A DNA stretch of 64,000 nt from Aurantibacter crassamenti (GTDB lineage Bacteria > Bacteroidota > Bacteroidia > Flavobacteriales > Flavobacteriaceae): positions 186,001-250,000 of the forward strand of contig NZ_JAFBGM010000001.1 of NCBI RefSeq assembly GCF_016811105.1, read 5' to 3'. Numbering within the stretch: position 1 is the stretch's first letter; each line of letters begins with the position of its first letter. A program made the position numbers and the translations under genes. Shown piece by piece: positions 16,912-25,977 of this stretch. A model generated the notes under the pieces. That model had not been told where the DNA came from and ran no database searches. It saw only the letters and a program-made list of their open reading frames with translations.

Positions 16912-19410
16912 CTAATTAAGATCTACTCCTCGTAAGCGTAAAGCATTTGCAATAACTGAAACAGAGCTAAAACTCATAGCTAAAGCTGCAATCATAGGTG
17001 ATAGTAATATTCCAAAAAATGGAAAAAGTACACCAGCTGCAATAGGCACACCTATTGTATTATAGACCAAGGCAAAAAATAGATTTTGTTTTATATTTTT
17101 TATCGTATTTGAACTTAGGTTATAGGCTTTAACAATACCTTGTAGGTCACCTTTCACCAGAGTAATTGCTGCACTTTCAATTGCGACATCAGTACCTGTA
17201 CCCATAGCGATACCCACATCACTTTTAGCCAAGGCAGGGGCATCATTTATACCATCTCCGGCCATAGCCACTACAAACCCTTCATTTTGCAATCGTGCTA
17301 CTTCGTTCATCTTATCTTGCGGAAGCATTTCAGCTTTAAAATCACTAAGATTTAAATCATTCGCTACAGCTTTAGCTGTATTATGATTATCACCAGTTAG
17401 CATTATTACTTTAATTCCATTTTCTTGAAGTTGCTCGATAGCCTGTCTACTTGTCACTTTTATTTTATCAGTGATCGTAACAAAACCTACAACTACACTA
17501 TCAATAGCCAAATATGAGACTGTTTTACCTTGTTGTTGCTCATGAGAAACTTGATGATGCAATTCGTCAGAAATAATAGCCTTCACTTCTTCCATCATCT
17601 GCTTATTCCCAATAGATACCTGGCTATTATTAATTGTACCTGTTACGCCTTTTCCGGTAATTGAATTAAAATCTGAAACATCTAAAAACGTTACATCCTT
17701 TTGTTTTCCATATTTTACAGTAGCTTCCGCAAGCGGATGTTCACTCATTTGATTAAGACTTGCTACATACTGAATAGCTTTGGTCGAATCAAAATCTGCC
17801 AACGTACTTACTATTTTATCTACTGATGGTTTGCCCTCAGTTATAGTACCCGTTTTATCAATAATCAAAACATTTACTTTGTTCATTTTCTCTAAAGCCT
17901 CGGCATTTTTAATTAACACCCCATTTTTAGCTCCATTACCAACCCCTACCATTACTGACATCGGCGTTGCCAAACCTAAAGCACAAGGGCATGCAATAAT
18001 CAATACAGCAATTGCATTTACCAAAGCATAAACATAGGCAGGATCAGGGCCAAACACAGCCCAAACAACAAACGTAATTATAGAAATGAGAACTACTACA
18101 GGAACAAAATAACCTGAGATTTTATCTGCCAATTTCTGAATAGGAGCTTGACTACGACTAGCCTGATTAACCATTTCAATAATTTGAGAAAGCAAGGTAT
18201 CAGCACCAACTTTTTCAGCTTTCATCACAAAAGATTGTTTACCATTAATGGTACCGGATCGTACTTGATCGCCAACCATTTTTTGTTCTGGTATTGGCTC
18301 TCCAGAAATCATTGATTCATCAACCAAGCTCTCACCTTCAGTTAAAACTCCATCGACCGGAATCTTATCTCCAGGTTTAACACGAAGTAAATCACCAATT
18401 TCAATTTTATCAATTACTATAACTTCTTCTTGACCGTTTACAATACGAAAAGCTTTATTGGGTGCTAGCTTCAATAATTCTTTTACTGCAGAATTCGTTT
18501 TGCTATGTGCCCGAGCTTCTAATAATTGCCCCATTAAAACCAAGGTTAAAATTACAGTAGCAGCTTCAAAATATACATGTACTGTACCTGATTCAGTTTT
18601 GAATTGAGCAGGGAAAAAATCAGGGAATACCATTCCGAAAACACTAAATAACCAAGCTACACCCGCACCAATACCAATGAGTGTAAACATGTTTAAGTTC
18701 CATGTTTTGATGGAATTATATGCACGTTCAAAAAACATCCAAGTTGCGTAAAAAACAACAGGTAATGACAATAGTAATTGAATCCAATTCCAATACCTCA
18801 TATCCAAAATGTCATATAATGGATTATTCGGAATCATTTCAGACATTGCAATTAGAAAAATGGGAAGTGTAAAAGCAAGTGCTATCCAAAACTTTTTCAG
18901 TAGCTTTTTATAGTTCTTTTCTTCTGCAGACACGTCAGCTTTTAAAGGAACTAAATCCATTCCACAAATAGGGCAAGGTCCAAATTCATCCGTTACTATT
19001 TCAGGATGCATTGGGCATGTATATTGACTATTTGTAGTTGAAGCAGTTAGTTCTTCTACTAAATCCATTCCACATACAGGGCAATCACCTGATTCATCAT
19101 AGATTTTATCACCTTCGCAATGCATAGGGCAATAGAATGTACCTTTAACACCAGCTTTTTGTTTAACATTTTTTTTCTTTGGAGGATGCGTATACTTCGC
19201 AAGTACATCAATTTCATATGCGCCACCATCATTCTGTAATGCTTCTTGAAATTTTTCAATAGGAATATGATGTTCCATTTCAATTTCAGCATTCGCTTTC
19301 TCTAGATTCACAAAGGCATCGCGAACCCCATCAACCTTTTTCAAAGTTGCCTCTACATGCGAACGACAGCCATTACAGCTCATGCCAATTATTGTATATG
19401 TATGTTTCAT
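16912..19410 (-). CDS. copA: copper-translocating P1B-type ATPase CopA with HMA and two heavy-metal-binding motifs
   Basis: This 832-residue inner-membrane Cu+ exporter has, in order: an HMA domain at 3-66 with CNGC at 12-15; two short zinc-ribbon-like heavy-metal-binding motifs, at 92-118 (YCPMHCEG, then CPVCGMDLV) and 130-155 (TCPMHPEIV, then CPICGMDLVP); and the pump core with GESLVDESMISGEP, CPC at C474-P-C476 (IACPCALGLATP), D518 in DKTGTITEG, SEHPLAEA and GDGINDAPALAKSDVG. The CPC type and the class-specific GLATPMSVMVG support copper. It lies between the HYC_CC_PP gene (147 bp upstream) and the TonB receptor. A 20-bp palindrome 38-57 bp before its start may be the operator. Confidence 0.92.
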   Translation of the reverse strand: MKHTYTIIGMSCNGCRSHVEATLKKVDGVRDAFVNLEKANAEIEMEHHIPIEKFQEALQNDGGAYEIDVLAKYTHPPKKKNVKQKAGVKGTFYCPMHCEGDKIYDESGDCPVCGMDLVEELTASTTNSQYTCPMHPEIVTDEFGPCPICGMDLVPLKADVSAEEKNYKKLLKKFWIALAFTLPIFLIAMSEMIPNNPLYDILDMRYWNWIQLLLSLPVVFYATWMFFERAYNSIKTWNLNMFTLIGIGAGVAWLFSVFGMVFPDFFPAQFKTESGTVHVYFEAATVILTLVLMGQLLEARAHSKTNSAVKELLKLAPNKAFRIVNGQEEVIVIDKIEIGDLLRVKPGDKIPVDGVLTEGESLVDESMISGEPIPEQKMVGDQVRSGTINGKQSFVMKAEKVGADTLLSQIIEMVNQASRSQAPIQKLADKISGYFVPVVVLISIITFVVWAVFGPDPAYVYALVNAIAVLIIACPCALGLATPMSVMVGVGNGAKNGVLIKNAEALEKMNKVNVLIIDKTGTITEGKPSVDKIVSTLADFDSTKAIQYVASLNQMSEHPLAEATVKYGKQKDVTFLDVSDFNSITGKGVTGTINNSQVSIGNKQMMEEVKAIISDELHHQVSHEQQQGKTVSYLAIDSVVVGFVTITDKIKVTSRQAIEQLQENGIKVIMLTGDNHNTAKAVANDLNLSDFKAEMLPQDKMNEVARLQNEGFVVAMAGDGINDAPALAKSDVGIAMGTGTDVAIESAAITLVKGDLQGIVKAYNLSSNTIKNIKQNLFFALVYNTIGVPIAAGVLFPFFGILLSPMIAALAMSFSSVSVIANALRLRGVDLN

Positions 19411-19447
19411 GATTTTTTTAAGATTTATTGTAATTCACATAAAAATG

Positions 19448-19467
19448 CAAACCATTTAAATAGTTTG
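19448..19467. promoter_or_regulatory. 20-bp palindrome upstream of copA, putative operator
   Basis: CAAACCATTTAAATAGTTTG is a palindrome with nine of ten pairs matching. It lies in the 147-bp gap between the HYC_CC_PP gene and copA, 38 bp before the copA start, where a regulator of the block could bind. No copper regulator is encoded in the window. Confidence 0.45.
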
Positions 19468-19557
19468 TAGTCATCTAAACAAAATACCTACAGCTATCTG
19501 AGCTATGTATAAAATAGCTTTTAGATGTGCTAGCACAGCCAAATAAAACAATAAATC

Positions 19558-19974
19558 TTAAATTAAATAAACTTCGTCAAGAAGTTGAAGGTTCTTAACT
19601 AGAAGTGGTGGTGGATAGTGATTAATAGGTACTGAAAGTTCAGTATCACCATAAAGTATATTTATATATGACTGAACCAATGAGACCAAAAAGTACTGTT
19701 GATCTAATTTTAAGTCATTAAAAGTAATCGTTAATTCGTCTTGACCGGTTACAATAATAAAGTCATTTGCACAGCATGAATCTTCATTTGCAATTGGTGT
19801 AGAGCTATCAGAATTCAGCATTTGCATGCCACAATCTTCAGCATGCGTAAAAAGTGCAACATCCATCAAGCGACCCATACAGTAATGTTTACTGACAGTC
19901 CACGAAACCGTAGAAGCCAATAATAACATTGCCATAGCAACCGCAAAAAATCTATGAATTAACTCCTTCATCAT
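19558..19974 (-). CDS. HYC_CC_PP family secreted protein
   Basis: This 138-residue protein starts at ATG 19974 (or the next ATG at 19971); an in-frame ATG at 20004 gives an implausible N-terminus and lies upstream of the -7 box. A signal/anchor helix (FFAVAMAMLLLASTVSWTV) is followed by the family landmarks HYC (KHYCMG), CC (EDSCCAND) and PP (NHYPPPLL). The HYC_CC_PP family is small, Bacteroidota-specific and found beside copper ATPases. Its Cys and His residues suggest periplasmic copper handling, but no biochemical role is established to my knowledge. It heads the minus-strand copper block. Confidence 0.8.
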   Translation of the reverse strand: MMKELIHRFFAVAMAMLLLASTVSWTVSKHYCMGRLMDVALFTHAEDCGMQMLNSDSSTPIANEDSCCANDFIIVTGQDELTITFNDLKLDQQYFLVSLVQSYINILYGDTELSVPINHYPPPLLVKNLQLLDEVYLI

Positions 19975-19976
19975 TA

Positions 19977-19984
19977 CAAAAATA
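19977..19984 (-). promoter_or_regulatory. -7 promoter box for the copper block
   Basis: On the minus strand TATTTTTG matches TAnnTTTG and ends 3 bases before ATG 19974. Transcription would start at or just inside the two consecutive ATG codons, implying a very short or absent leader. That argues against the 20004 start. Confidence 0.45.
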
Positions 19985-20199
19985 CATAATAATAAATGTG
20001 ACACGAATTATGCATATCTCTTTAACGAAATATTAGCTTCATTAGTACCCTAATATGGCGCATTAAAAATGTAATGAGAAACAATTTCGTTTTTACATAC
20101 TTTTTTTAAAAAAAAGCAGTTATGAGTAGTTGATGGACTTTTTAATACAATTTATCTATAATTCAAATAAAAAATAGTAACTCTTAACTTAATTATTTT

Positions 20200-21285
20200 A
20201 TGAAAAAGCAATTAAAATCCCCTTTAAAAATAGGCTTCATGGCCTTCATGCTAACCCTTTTTATGGTGGGTTGTTCATCTGATGACGGATCCGTATTTGA
20301 TACCGGAAATACAGGTGGTGGCGATGATGGTGATGGCGAAGAACAGACTGAAGAAGTAGCAACAATAATTTACGATGAAGCTACGCCTACAAACAATATG
20401 GTAACAGCAAGCGCAAGCGGTGAAGTAGGTACAGCAGTACCGGGTAGAGTAATCTTTACTTCAGATGCCACTTCACAACGAAGAATGTACATTACTCAGA
20501 ACATTTCTGGTCAAGGTGATATGCCATTTAACAACTTTAATTTAAATGATACAGACCTAACCAAAGTTTTAAAAGCGGACGGCTCAATTGATTTAGATGG
20601 TAGTAATAAAAAAGAAATTGACTTCACATTTAATCTTCCAGTACCAGATGTAGATAACGGTACTATTGTATATAGCTTTTGGACTACCACAGGTAAAGGT
20701 GATTTTAGAGACCCAACTAAGCGTTTAGCTTTAGGTGTAGGTACAATTACAGTAACTGTTGGTACGGGTACAAACCCAACTGCAGAAGTAAGAGAAATTA
20801 CAGGTGTTAAGTTATTTGCTCCCGCTGAAGACGGTACAACAAAAACATTTTTCTCTTTGTTAGACGAAAATGTATACCAAATTAACGAAGGCCCTGAATT
20901 CAGAGCATTCTGGGATTTTGGTTACTATTACAAAGACAATCAAGCATCTTTCGCTTCTACGTCTACTTATAATGTTTCATTCGGTTTTCCAGTTGAAGGT
21001 CTTGTACCTGATTCTGAAGAAGATGATGCTGAAAACGAAACCTTGAACGAGGCATATTTCAAAACATCAACAATGGTAGCGGCTGATTTTGACGCTGTTT
21101 TATTATCCGGTGCTCTTGATGTTATTGTAACATCAGAAGCTCAGAGCATTAGTGCACTTGCAGTTGATGATGTAATTGAATTTGTTGACAATTACGGAAA
21201 GAAAGGACTAATTAAAATTACTGAGATTGAAGCTGGTTTCAACACAAACGATTATATCGTTTTTGATGTGAAAATACAGCCATAA
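20200..21285 (+). CDS. hypothetical lipoprotein, 361 aa
   Basis: I do not recognise this family. It has a lipoprotein signal (LTLFMVGCSSDDG), a Gly/Asp/Glu-rich linker (about 30-55) and a beta-rich body. The body appears to have two halves: about 60-190 (NMVTASASGEVGTAVPGRVIFTSD, IVYSFWTTTGKGDFRD) and about 190-361 (REITGVKLFAPAEDGTTKTFFSLL, YNVSFGFP, DYIVFDVKIQP). No catalytic motif is visible. It is probably anchored to the outer membrane and faces the periplasm or surface. It is monocistronic, ending at a very strong terminator. Confidence 0.8.
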   Translation: MKKQLKSPLKIGFMAFMLTLFMVGCSSDDGSVFDTGNTGGGDDGDGEEQTEEVATIIYDEATPTNNMVTASASGEVGTAVPGRVIFTSDATSQRRMYITQNISGQGDMPFNNFNLNDTDLTKVLKADGSIDLDGSNKKEIDFTFNLPVPDVDNGTIVYSFWTTTGKGDFRDPTKRLALGVGTITVTVGTGTNPTAEVREITGVKLFAPAEDGTTKTFFSLLDENVYQINEGPEFRAFWDFGYYYKDNQASFASTSTYNVSFGFPVEGLVPDSEEDDAENETLNEAYFKTSTMVAADFDAVLLSGALDVIVTSEAQSISALAVDDVIEFVDNYGKKGLIKITEIEAGFNTNDYIVFDVKIQP

Positions 21286-21307
21286 ATAAAACTATATTTT
21301 AGTATTG

Positions 21308-21348
21308 AAAGAGACGTCATTATATGACGTCTCTTTTTTTTTTTTTTT
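21308..21348 (+). terminator. strong intrinsic terminator
   Basis: A perfect 13-bp stem (21308-21320 with 21324-21336; core GAGACGTCAT / ATGACGTCTC) with a 3-base TAT loop, followed by an uninterrupted T-run to 21348. It is the strongest terminator in the window and lies 22 bp after the lipoprotein stop codon. Confidence 0.95.
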
Positions 21349-21402
21349 GATAATTTTTAAATACTAAATAGAAGCGAAGACAATCGAATCTTTTAAATCA
21401 AT

Positions 21403-21410
21403 TATTTTTG
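21403..21410 (+). promoter_or_regulatory. -7 promoter box for the GAF-domain gene
   Basis: TATTTTTG matches the -7 consensus and lies 9 bases before ATG 21420. It overlaps the alternative TTG start at 21408, which favours the ATG and predicts a nearly leaderless mRNA. Confidence 0.5.
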
Positions 21411-21419
21411 CCAAAAAAA

Positions 21420-21875
21420 ATGTTTGAAGAACTAAAGGCACAGGTCATAGAAATTATAAATAATAATACTATGACAGTAGACCAGCGATTATTGGCCATA
21501 TGCCAATTATTAAAAGAAAATGTGACTTATTATGATTGGGTTGGCTTCTATTTTAAAAATGGCGCTAAAGAAGAATTAAAACTCGGACCCTATGCTGGCG
21601 CACCAACAGACCATACTATTATTCCCTTCGGAAAAGGCATCTGTGGTCAGGTAGCCCTAAACAATGAAAACTTTGTAGTACCTGATGTTCAAGCACAAGA
21701 CAACTACATTGCTTGCAGCATTAGTGTAAAATCTGAAATCGTTGTTCCGTTGTTTGTAAATGGTGAAAATATTGGCCAAATAGACATCGATTCAAACACC
21801 GCAGACCCATTTTCTGAGCAAGACGAACGGTTCTTAGAGTTTGTCAATAAAAAGGTAGCAGAAATACTAGTTTAA
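21420..21875 (+). CDS. GAF-domain protein, free methionine-R-sulfoxide reductase-like
   Basis: This 151-residue cytosolic protein is a single GAF domain. GKGICGQVAL, VVPDVQAQDNYIACSISVKS, EIVVPLF and GQIDIDSN follow the fRMsr (YebR) pattern that reduces free methionine-R-sulfoxide. The family normally has three conserved cysteines; here I see the two in GICG and YIAC but not the first one (the position reads HTIIPFGKG). Bacteroidota members often look like this, so activity may use fewer cysteines or the protein may be a sensor-like relative. The start is put at ATG 21420 because a -7 box overlaps the in-frame TTG at 21408. Confidence 0.8.
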   Translation: MFEELKAQVIEIINNNTMTVDQRLLAICQLLKENVTYYDWVGFYFKNGAKEELKLGPYAGAPTDHTIIPFGKGICGQVALNNENFVVPDVQAQDNYIACSISVKSEIVVPLFVNGENIGQIDIDSNTADPFSEQDERFLEFVNKKVAEILV

Positions 21876-21927
21876 AACTTTAGCATTTTTGTTGATAACC
21901 TCATCATACAATAACAGCTAAAAAAAT

Positions 21928-21935
21928 TACTTTTG
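21928..21935 (+). promoter_or_regulatory. -7 promoter box for purH
   Basis: TACTTTTG matches the -7 consensus and lies 34 bases before the purH start codon. I see no well-placed -33 element. Confidence 0.5.
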
Positions 21936-21969
21936 CAGTCTGTAACCCACAATCCATATACACGCAATA

Positions 21970-23499
21970 ATGAGCACCAAAAAAGCTACCTCGGCCCTAA
22001 TTTCAGTTTTCCATAAAGATGGATTAGAACCAATTGTAAGAAAATTTCAAGAACTCGGCATTACCATTTATTCTACAGGTGGTACTGAAAAGTTCATTAA
22101 AGATTTAGGTATTGATGTTGTACCTGTTGAAGATGTTACAAGTTATCCTTCAATTCTTGGAGGTCGTGTAAAAACATTACACCCAAAAGTTTTTGGCGGT
22201 ATTTTAAATCGTCAAGACAACGATAGTGATGTTGCTCAATTAGCGGAATTTGAAATTCCACAATTAGATATCGTGATTGTTGATTTATATCCTTTTGAAA
22301 AAACAGTTGCAAGTGGCGCATCAGAAGAAGATATTATTGAAAAAATAGATATTGGCGGTATTTCATTAATTCGTGCTGCTGCTAAGAATTTCAAAGATGT
22401 ACTTTGTGTTTCTTCTATGGAAGATTATTCAGAAGTATTAGAACTAATTACTTCTGGTAACGGAAGCACCTCACTTGAAGATCGCAAACGTTTTGCAGCC
22501 AAGTCGTTCAATGTATCATCACATTATGATACAGCAATTTTCAACTACTTTAATAAAAACCATGATTTGGCTGCGTTGAAAGTAAGCGAGACGAATGGTA
22601 AAGTATTACGCTACGGTGAAAACCCACATCAAAAGGGATTTTTCTTTGGTGATTTTGATGCAATGTTCTCAAAACTGCATGGAAAAGAACTTTCGTACAA
22701 CAACTTATTAGACGTTGATGCTGCGGTTAACTTGATGGGAGAATTTAAAAATGACGCACCCACATTTGCCATCTTAAAACACAACAACGCATGTGGTTTG
22801 GCACAACGTGATACGTTACACCAAGCCTATGTTGATGCCTTAGCAGGTGATCCTGTTTCTGCATTTGGAGGCGTACTAATTAGCAATAAAGAAATTGACA
22901 AACCAACAGCTGAAGAAATACATAAATTATTTTGCGAAGTTGTAATAGCCCCGAGTTTTAGTGCTGATGCACTTGAAATATTAAAAGGCAAAAAGAACAG
23001 AATTATTTTAGTTCAAAAAGAGGTTGCAATGCCTGAAATGATTGTAAGAACTTGTTTAAACGGAATGTTGTTGCAAGAAAAAGATCATAAAACCGACACC
23101 CAAGCTGATTTAGTTAACGCAACAACATTAGCGCCCACCGCAAGTGAAATAGAAGATTTAATATTTGCTTCAAAACTCTGTAAGCACACTAAAAGTAACA
23201 CTATAGTTCTTGCTAAAAACAAACAATTATGTGCTAGTGGCACAGGGCAAACATCACGTGTAGATGCCTTAAACCAGGCTATTCACAAGGCAAAATCGTT
23301 TAATTTTGACTTAGAAGGAGCTGTAATGGCAAGTGATGCATTTTTTCCGTTCCCAGATTGTGTAGAGATAGCCAATAAAAGTGGTATTTCTAGCGTTATA
23401 CAGCCGGGCGGATCTATTAAAGATCAATTAAGTATAGATTATTGTAATGAAAATAAAGTGTCTATGGTAATGACAGGTACACGTCATTTCAAGCATTAA
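21970..23499 (+). CDS. purH: bifunctional AICAR formyltransferase / IMP cyclohydrolase
   Basis: This 509-residue cytosolic enzyme performs the last two steps of de novo purine synthesis: formylation of AICAR to FAICAR using 10-formyl-THF, then ring closure to IMP. The N-terminal MGS-like cyclohydrolase domain (about 1-145) shows ALISVFHKDGLEPIVRKF, STGGTEKF, LGGRVKTLHP and NIDxx-type stretches (KIDIGGISLIRAAAKNF). The C-terminal transformylase domain shows LRYGENPHQ, the catalytic KHNNACGLA and DAFFPFPDCVE, with the usual ending MTGTRHFKH. The length is typical. It has its own -7 box and lies 66 bp upstream of mreB. Confidence 0.97.
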   Translation: MSTKKATSALISVFHKDGLEPIVRKFQELGITIYSTGGTEKFIKDLGIDVVPVEDVTSYPSILGGRVKTLHPKVFGGILNRQDNDSDVAQLAEFEIPQLDIVIVDLYPFEKTVASGASEEDIIEKIDIGGISLIRAAAKNFKDVLCVSSMEDYSEVLELITSGNGSTSLEDRKRFAAKSFNVSSHYDTAIFNYFNKNHDLAALKVSETNGKVLRYGENPHQKGFFFGDFDAMFSKLHGKELSYNNLLDVDAAVNLMGEFKNDAPTFAILKHNNACGLAQRDTLHQAYVDALAGDPVSAFGGVLISNKEIDKPTAEEIHKLFCEVVIAPSFSADALEILKGKKNRIILVQKEVAMPEMIVRTCLNGMLLQEKDHKTDTQADLVNATTLAPTASEIEDLIFASKLCKHTKSNTIVLAKNKQLCASGTGQTSRVDALNQAIHKAKSFNFDLEGAVMASDAFFPFPDCVEIANKSGISSVIQPGGSIKDQLSIDYCNENKVSMVMTGTRHFKH

Positions 23500-23505
23500 T
23501 TTCAT

Positions 23506-23513
23506 TACTTTTG
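23506..23513 (+). promoter_or_regulatory. -7 promoter box for the mreB operon
   Basis: TACTTTTG lies 7 bp after the purH stop and 52 bases before the mreB start. It suggests that the elongasome operon has its own promoter in addition to any purH read-through. Confidence 0.5.
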
Positions 23514-23565
23514 TCGACGAAATACACCCCACTCTAACTGAAGTAACGAAACCAAACAAATTAAA

Positions 23566-24594
23566 ATGGGATTTTTTGATTTCTTGACCGAGGAAATCGC
23601 TATCGACTTAGGTACTGCGAACACCCTCATCATTCACAATGACAAAGTCGTTGTAGACAGTCCATCAATAGTTGCCAGAGATCGTATTTCTGGTAAAATT
23701 ATTGCAGTTGGTAAAGAAGCCAACATGATGCAAGGTAAGACACATGAAAACATTAAAACAATTCGTCCGCTCAAAGATGGTGTAATTGCAGATTTTGATG
23801 CTTCAGAAAAAATGTTAATGATGTTCATAAAGAACATTCCTGCATTAAAGAAAAAATGGTTTCCACCAGCACTTCGGTTAGTAATTTGTATTCCTTCTGG
23901 TATTACTGAAGTAGAAATGCGAGCAGTAAAAGAATCAGCAGAGCGTGTAAATGGCAAAGAAGTTTATTTAATTCATGAACCAATGGCAGCAGCTATAGGT
24001 ATTGGTTTAGATATTATGCAGCCTAAAGGTAATATGATTGTTGATATAGGCGGTGGTACTACCGAAATTGCAGTAATTGCTTTAGGGGGTATTGTTTGCG
24101 ACAAATCTGTGAAGATTGCAGGTGATGTTTTCACCAATGACATTATCTATTACATGCGTACACAACACAACTTATATGTTGGTGAAAGTACTGCAGAAAA
24201 CATAAAAATTGAAATAGGATCTGCTACTGAAGATTTACAGTCACCACCTGATGAAAAATCAGTTCAAGGTAGAGACCTATTAACTGGTAAACCAAAACAG
24301 GTTCAAATCTCATACAGAGAAATTGCAAAAGCTTTAGACAAATCAATTCTTAGAGTTGAAGATGCGGTTATGGAAACCCTTTCGCAAACGCCACCTGAAT
24401 TAGCAGCAGATATTTACAATACCGGTATTTACTTAGCTGGTGGAGGATCTATGCTTCGTGGTTTAGACAGAAGGTTATCTCAGAAAACAGATTTACCAGT
24501 GTATATAGCTGAAGATCCGTTAAGAGCAGTTGTAAGAGGTACAGGTATTGCCTTAAAAAACTTGGACCGATATAAAAGCATCCTTATCAAGTAG
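23566..24594 (+). CDS. mreB: rod shape-determining protein MreB
   Basis: This is the 342-residue bacterial actin homologue that forms membrane-bound filaments guiding lateral cell-wall synthesis. The ATP-binding elements are clear: IAIDLGTANTLI (phosphate 1), IHEPMAAAIGIGLDI (connect 1), NMIVDIGGGTTEIAVIAL (phosphate 2) and GIYLAGGGSMLRGLD (adenosine motif). Length and order are standard. It is first in mreB-mreC-mreD-pbp2-rodA, with mreC 62 bp downstream. Confidence 0.97.
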   Translation: MGFFDFLTEEIAIDLGTANTLIIHNDKVVVDSPSIVARDRISGKIIAVGKEANMMQGKTHENIKTIRPLKDGVIADFDASEKMLMMFIKNIPALKKKWFPPALRLVICIPSGITEVEMRAVKESAERVNGKEVYLIHEPMAAAIGIGLDIMQPKGNMIVDIGGGTTEIAVIALGGIVCDKSVKIAGDVFTNDIIYYMRTQHNLYVGESTAENIKIEIGSATEDLQSPPDEKSVQGRDLLTGKPKQVQISYREIAKALDKSILRVEDAVMETLSQTPPELAADIYNTGIYLAGGGSMLRGLDRRLSQKTDLPVYIAEDPLRAVVRGTGIALKNLDRYKSILIK

Positions 24595-24656
24595 TCTTCG
24601 GGTGCAGTAGAACATTTCGAAATCCACATCTGGGACTAATTTATAAGACCAAGTGA

Positions 24657-25475
24657 ATGCAGCAAATCATCAACTTTATAATACGAAACAAGAATTTTCT
24701 CTTGTATATCTTGTTGTTGATTATATCTTTAGGTTTCACTATTCAATCACATTCGTATCATCAGTCGCGATTTTTCAATTCTTCAAATTGGATTTCAGGA
24801 AATATTTATAATGCTTCTCATGGAGTATCATCATATTTTGAACTTCAGAAAGAAAACAAAGCACTTGTAGATGAAAACAAAAGACTAAGATCTTTACTTT
24901 TTAATTACGATTTAGAAGACACGCTTAAACTTGATTCTATTCAGCGTACCTATACCATTACGTCGGCAAAAATTATCAAAAATAGTTACGCCGATCTTCG
25001 TAACTATATTACCATAAACAAAGGTGAAAAAGACAGCATTAAAATGGACATGGGTGTCATAACAGACCATGGTATTTTGGGTATTGTTGAAAATACTAGC
25101 AATAGATTTGCATCGGTACAAAGTATATTGAATGAAAAATCAAACATCAATGCTAAAATTAAGAACACCAATCATTTTGGCTCTTTAGTTTGGGATGCTA
25201 AGAATTACAACGTTGTTCAGTTAATAGACATACCCAAGTTAGTACCGTTACTAGTTGGCGATACAATTGTTACGGGTGCTATGAGTAGTATTTTCCCTGA
25301 AAACATTCCTATAGGGACCATTAAAAAGTTTGACCTTGATATTTCAGAGAATTTTTACACTATTGATATTACTTTATTCAATGACATGACAAACATTCAA
25401 AATGTTTATGTTGTTAGTAACGCAGATAAAAAAGAAATACAAGAATTAGAAACCAAGACTAAAGCAGATGATTAG
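24657..25475 (+). CDS. mreC: rod shape-determining protein MreC
   Basis: This 272-residue bitopic membrane protein has one N-terminal transmembrane helix (FLLYILLLIISLGFTIQ), a coiled coil at about 60-85 (FELQKENKALVDENKRLRSL) and a periplasmic beta-domain (GVITDHGILGIVENTSNRFASVQSI, DTIVTGAMSSIFPENIPIG). MreC links MreB to PBP2 in the elongasome and activates the synthase. Its end overlaps mreD by 8 bp, so the two genes are translationally coupled. Confidence 0.95.
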   Translation: MQQIINFIIRNKNFLLYILLLIISLGFTIQSHSYHQSRFFNSSNWISGNIYNASHGVSSYFELQKENKALVDENKRLRSLLFNYDLEDTLKLDSIQRTYTITSAKIIKNSYADLRNYITINKGEKDSIKMDMGVITDHGILGIVENTSNRFASVQSILNEKSNINAKIKNTNHFGSLVWDAKNYNVVQLIDIPKLVPLLVGDTIVTGAMSSIFPENIPIGTIKKFDLDISENFYTIDITLFNDMTNIQNVYVVSNADKKEIQELETKTKADD

Positions 25476-25977
25476 TAATTATTACTTTATCAACTTCATT
25501 AGGTTTGCACTATTAATTTTAGTGCAAGTTTTGGTATTCAATAGATTGAATTTTTTCGGATTTATTAATCCGATGGTATATATTTTGTTTCTCTATTGGT
25601 ATCCTATAAAAGAAAATAGAGCATTACTTATTGGTCTCAGTTTTTTACTTGGTCTTTCAATAGATTTTTTCTCAGACACCATGGCCTTGCATGCTGCATC
25701 AACAATTACAATCGCATATTTAAGACCAACAATTATGCGTTTTGTGTTTGGCGTGAACTATGAGTTTCAAAGCTTTCGTTTAGGTAACTCTACTAGGGTA
25801 CAACAAATTACGTTTTTGACGTTATTAATATTAGTACACCATACTTTTTTCTTCACTTTAGAAATCTTCAGTTTAGGCAATATTCTGTTGATTGTCAAGA
25901 AAATAGTAGCCAATGGCTTAGCCACAATAGTACTTTGTTTATTGTTCGGTTCACTTTTTAGCGTACGAAAAGAATGA
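25468..25977 (+). CDS. mreD: rod shape-determining protein MreD
   Basis: This 169-residue polytopic inner-membrane protein has about five hydrophobic segments, including LLILVQVLVFNRLNFFGFIN near the start and ALLIGLSFLLGLSIDFFSD. The positions of Pro and Asp in the first helices follow MreD. It is a small integral component of the elongasome, and its assignment leans on operon position as well as hydropathy. It overlaps both mreC (8 bp) and the PBP2 gene (4 bp). Confidence 0.9.
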   Translation: MISNYYFINFIRFALLILVQVLVFNRLNFFGFINPMVYILFLYWYPIKENRALLIGLSFLLGLSIDFFSDTMALHAASTITIAYLRPTIMRFVFGVNYEFQSFRLGNSTRVQQITFLTLLILVHHTFFFTLEIFSLGNILLIVKKIVANGLATIVLCLLFGSLFSVRKE

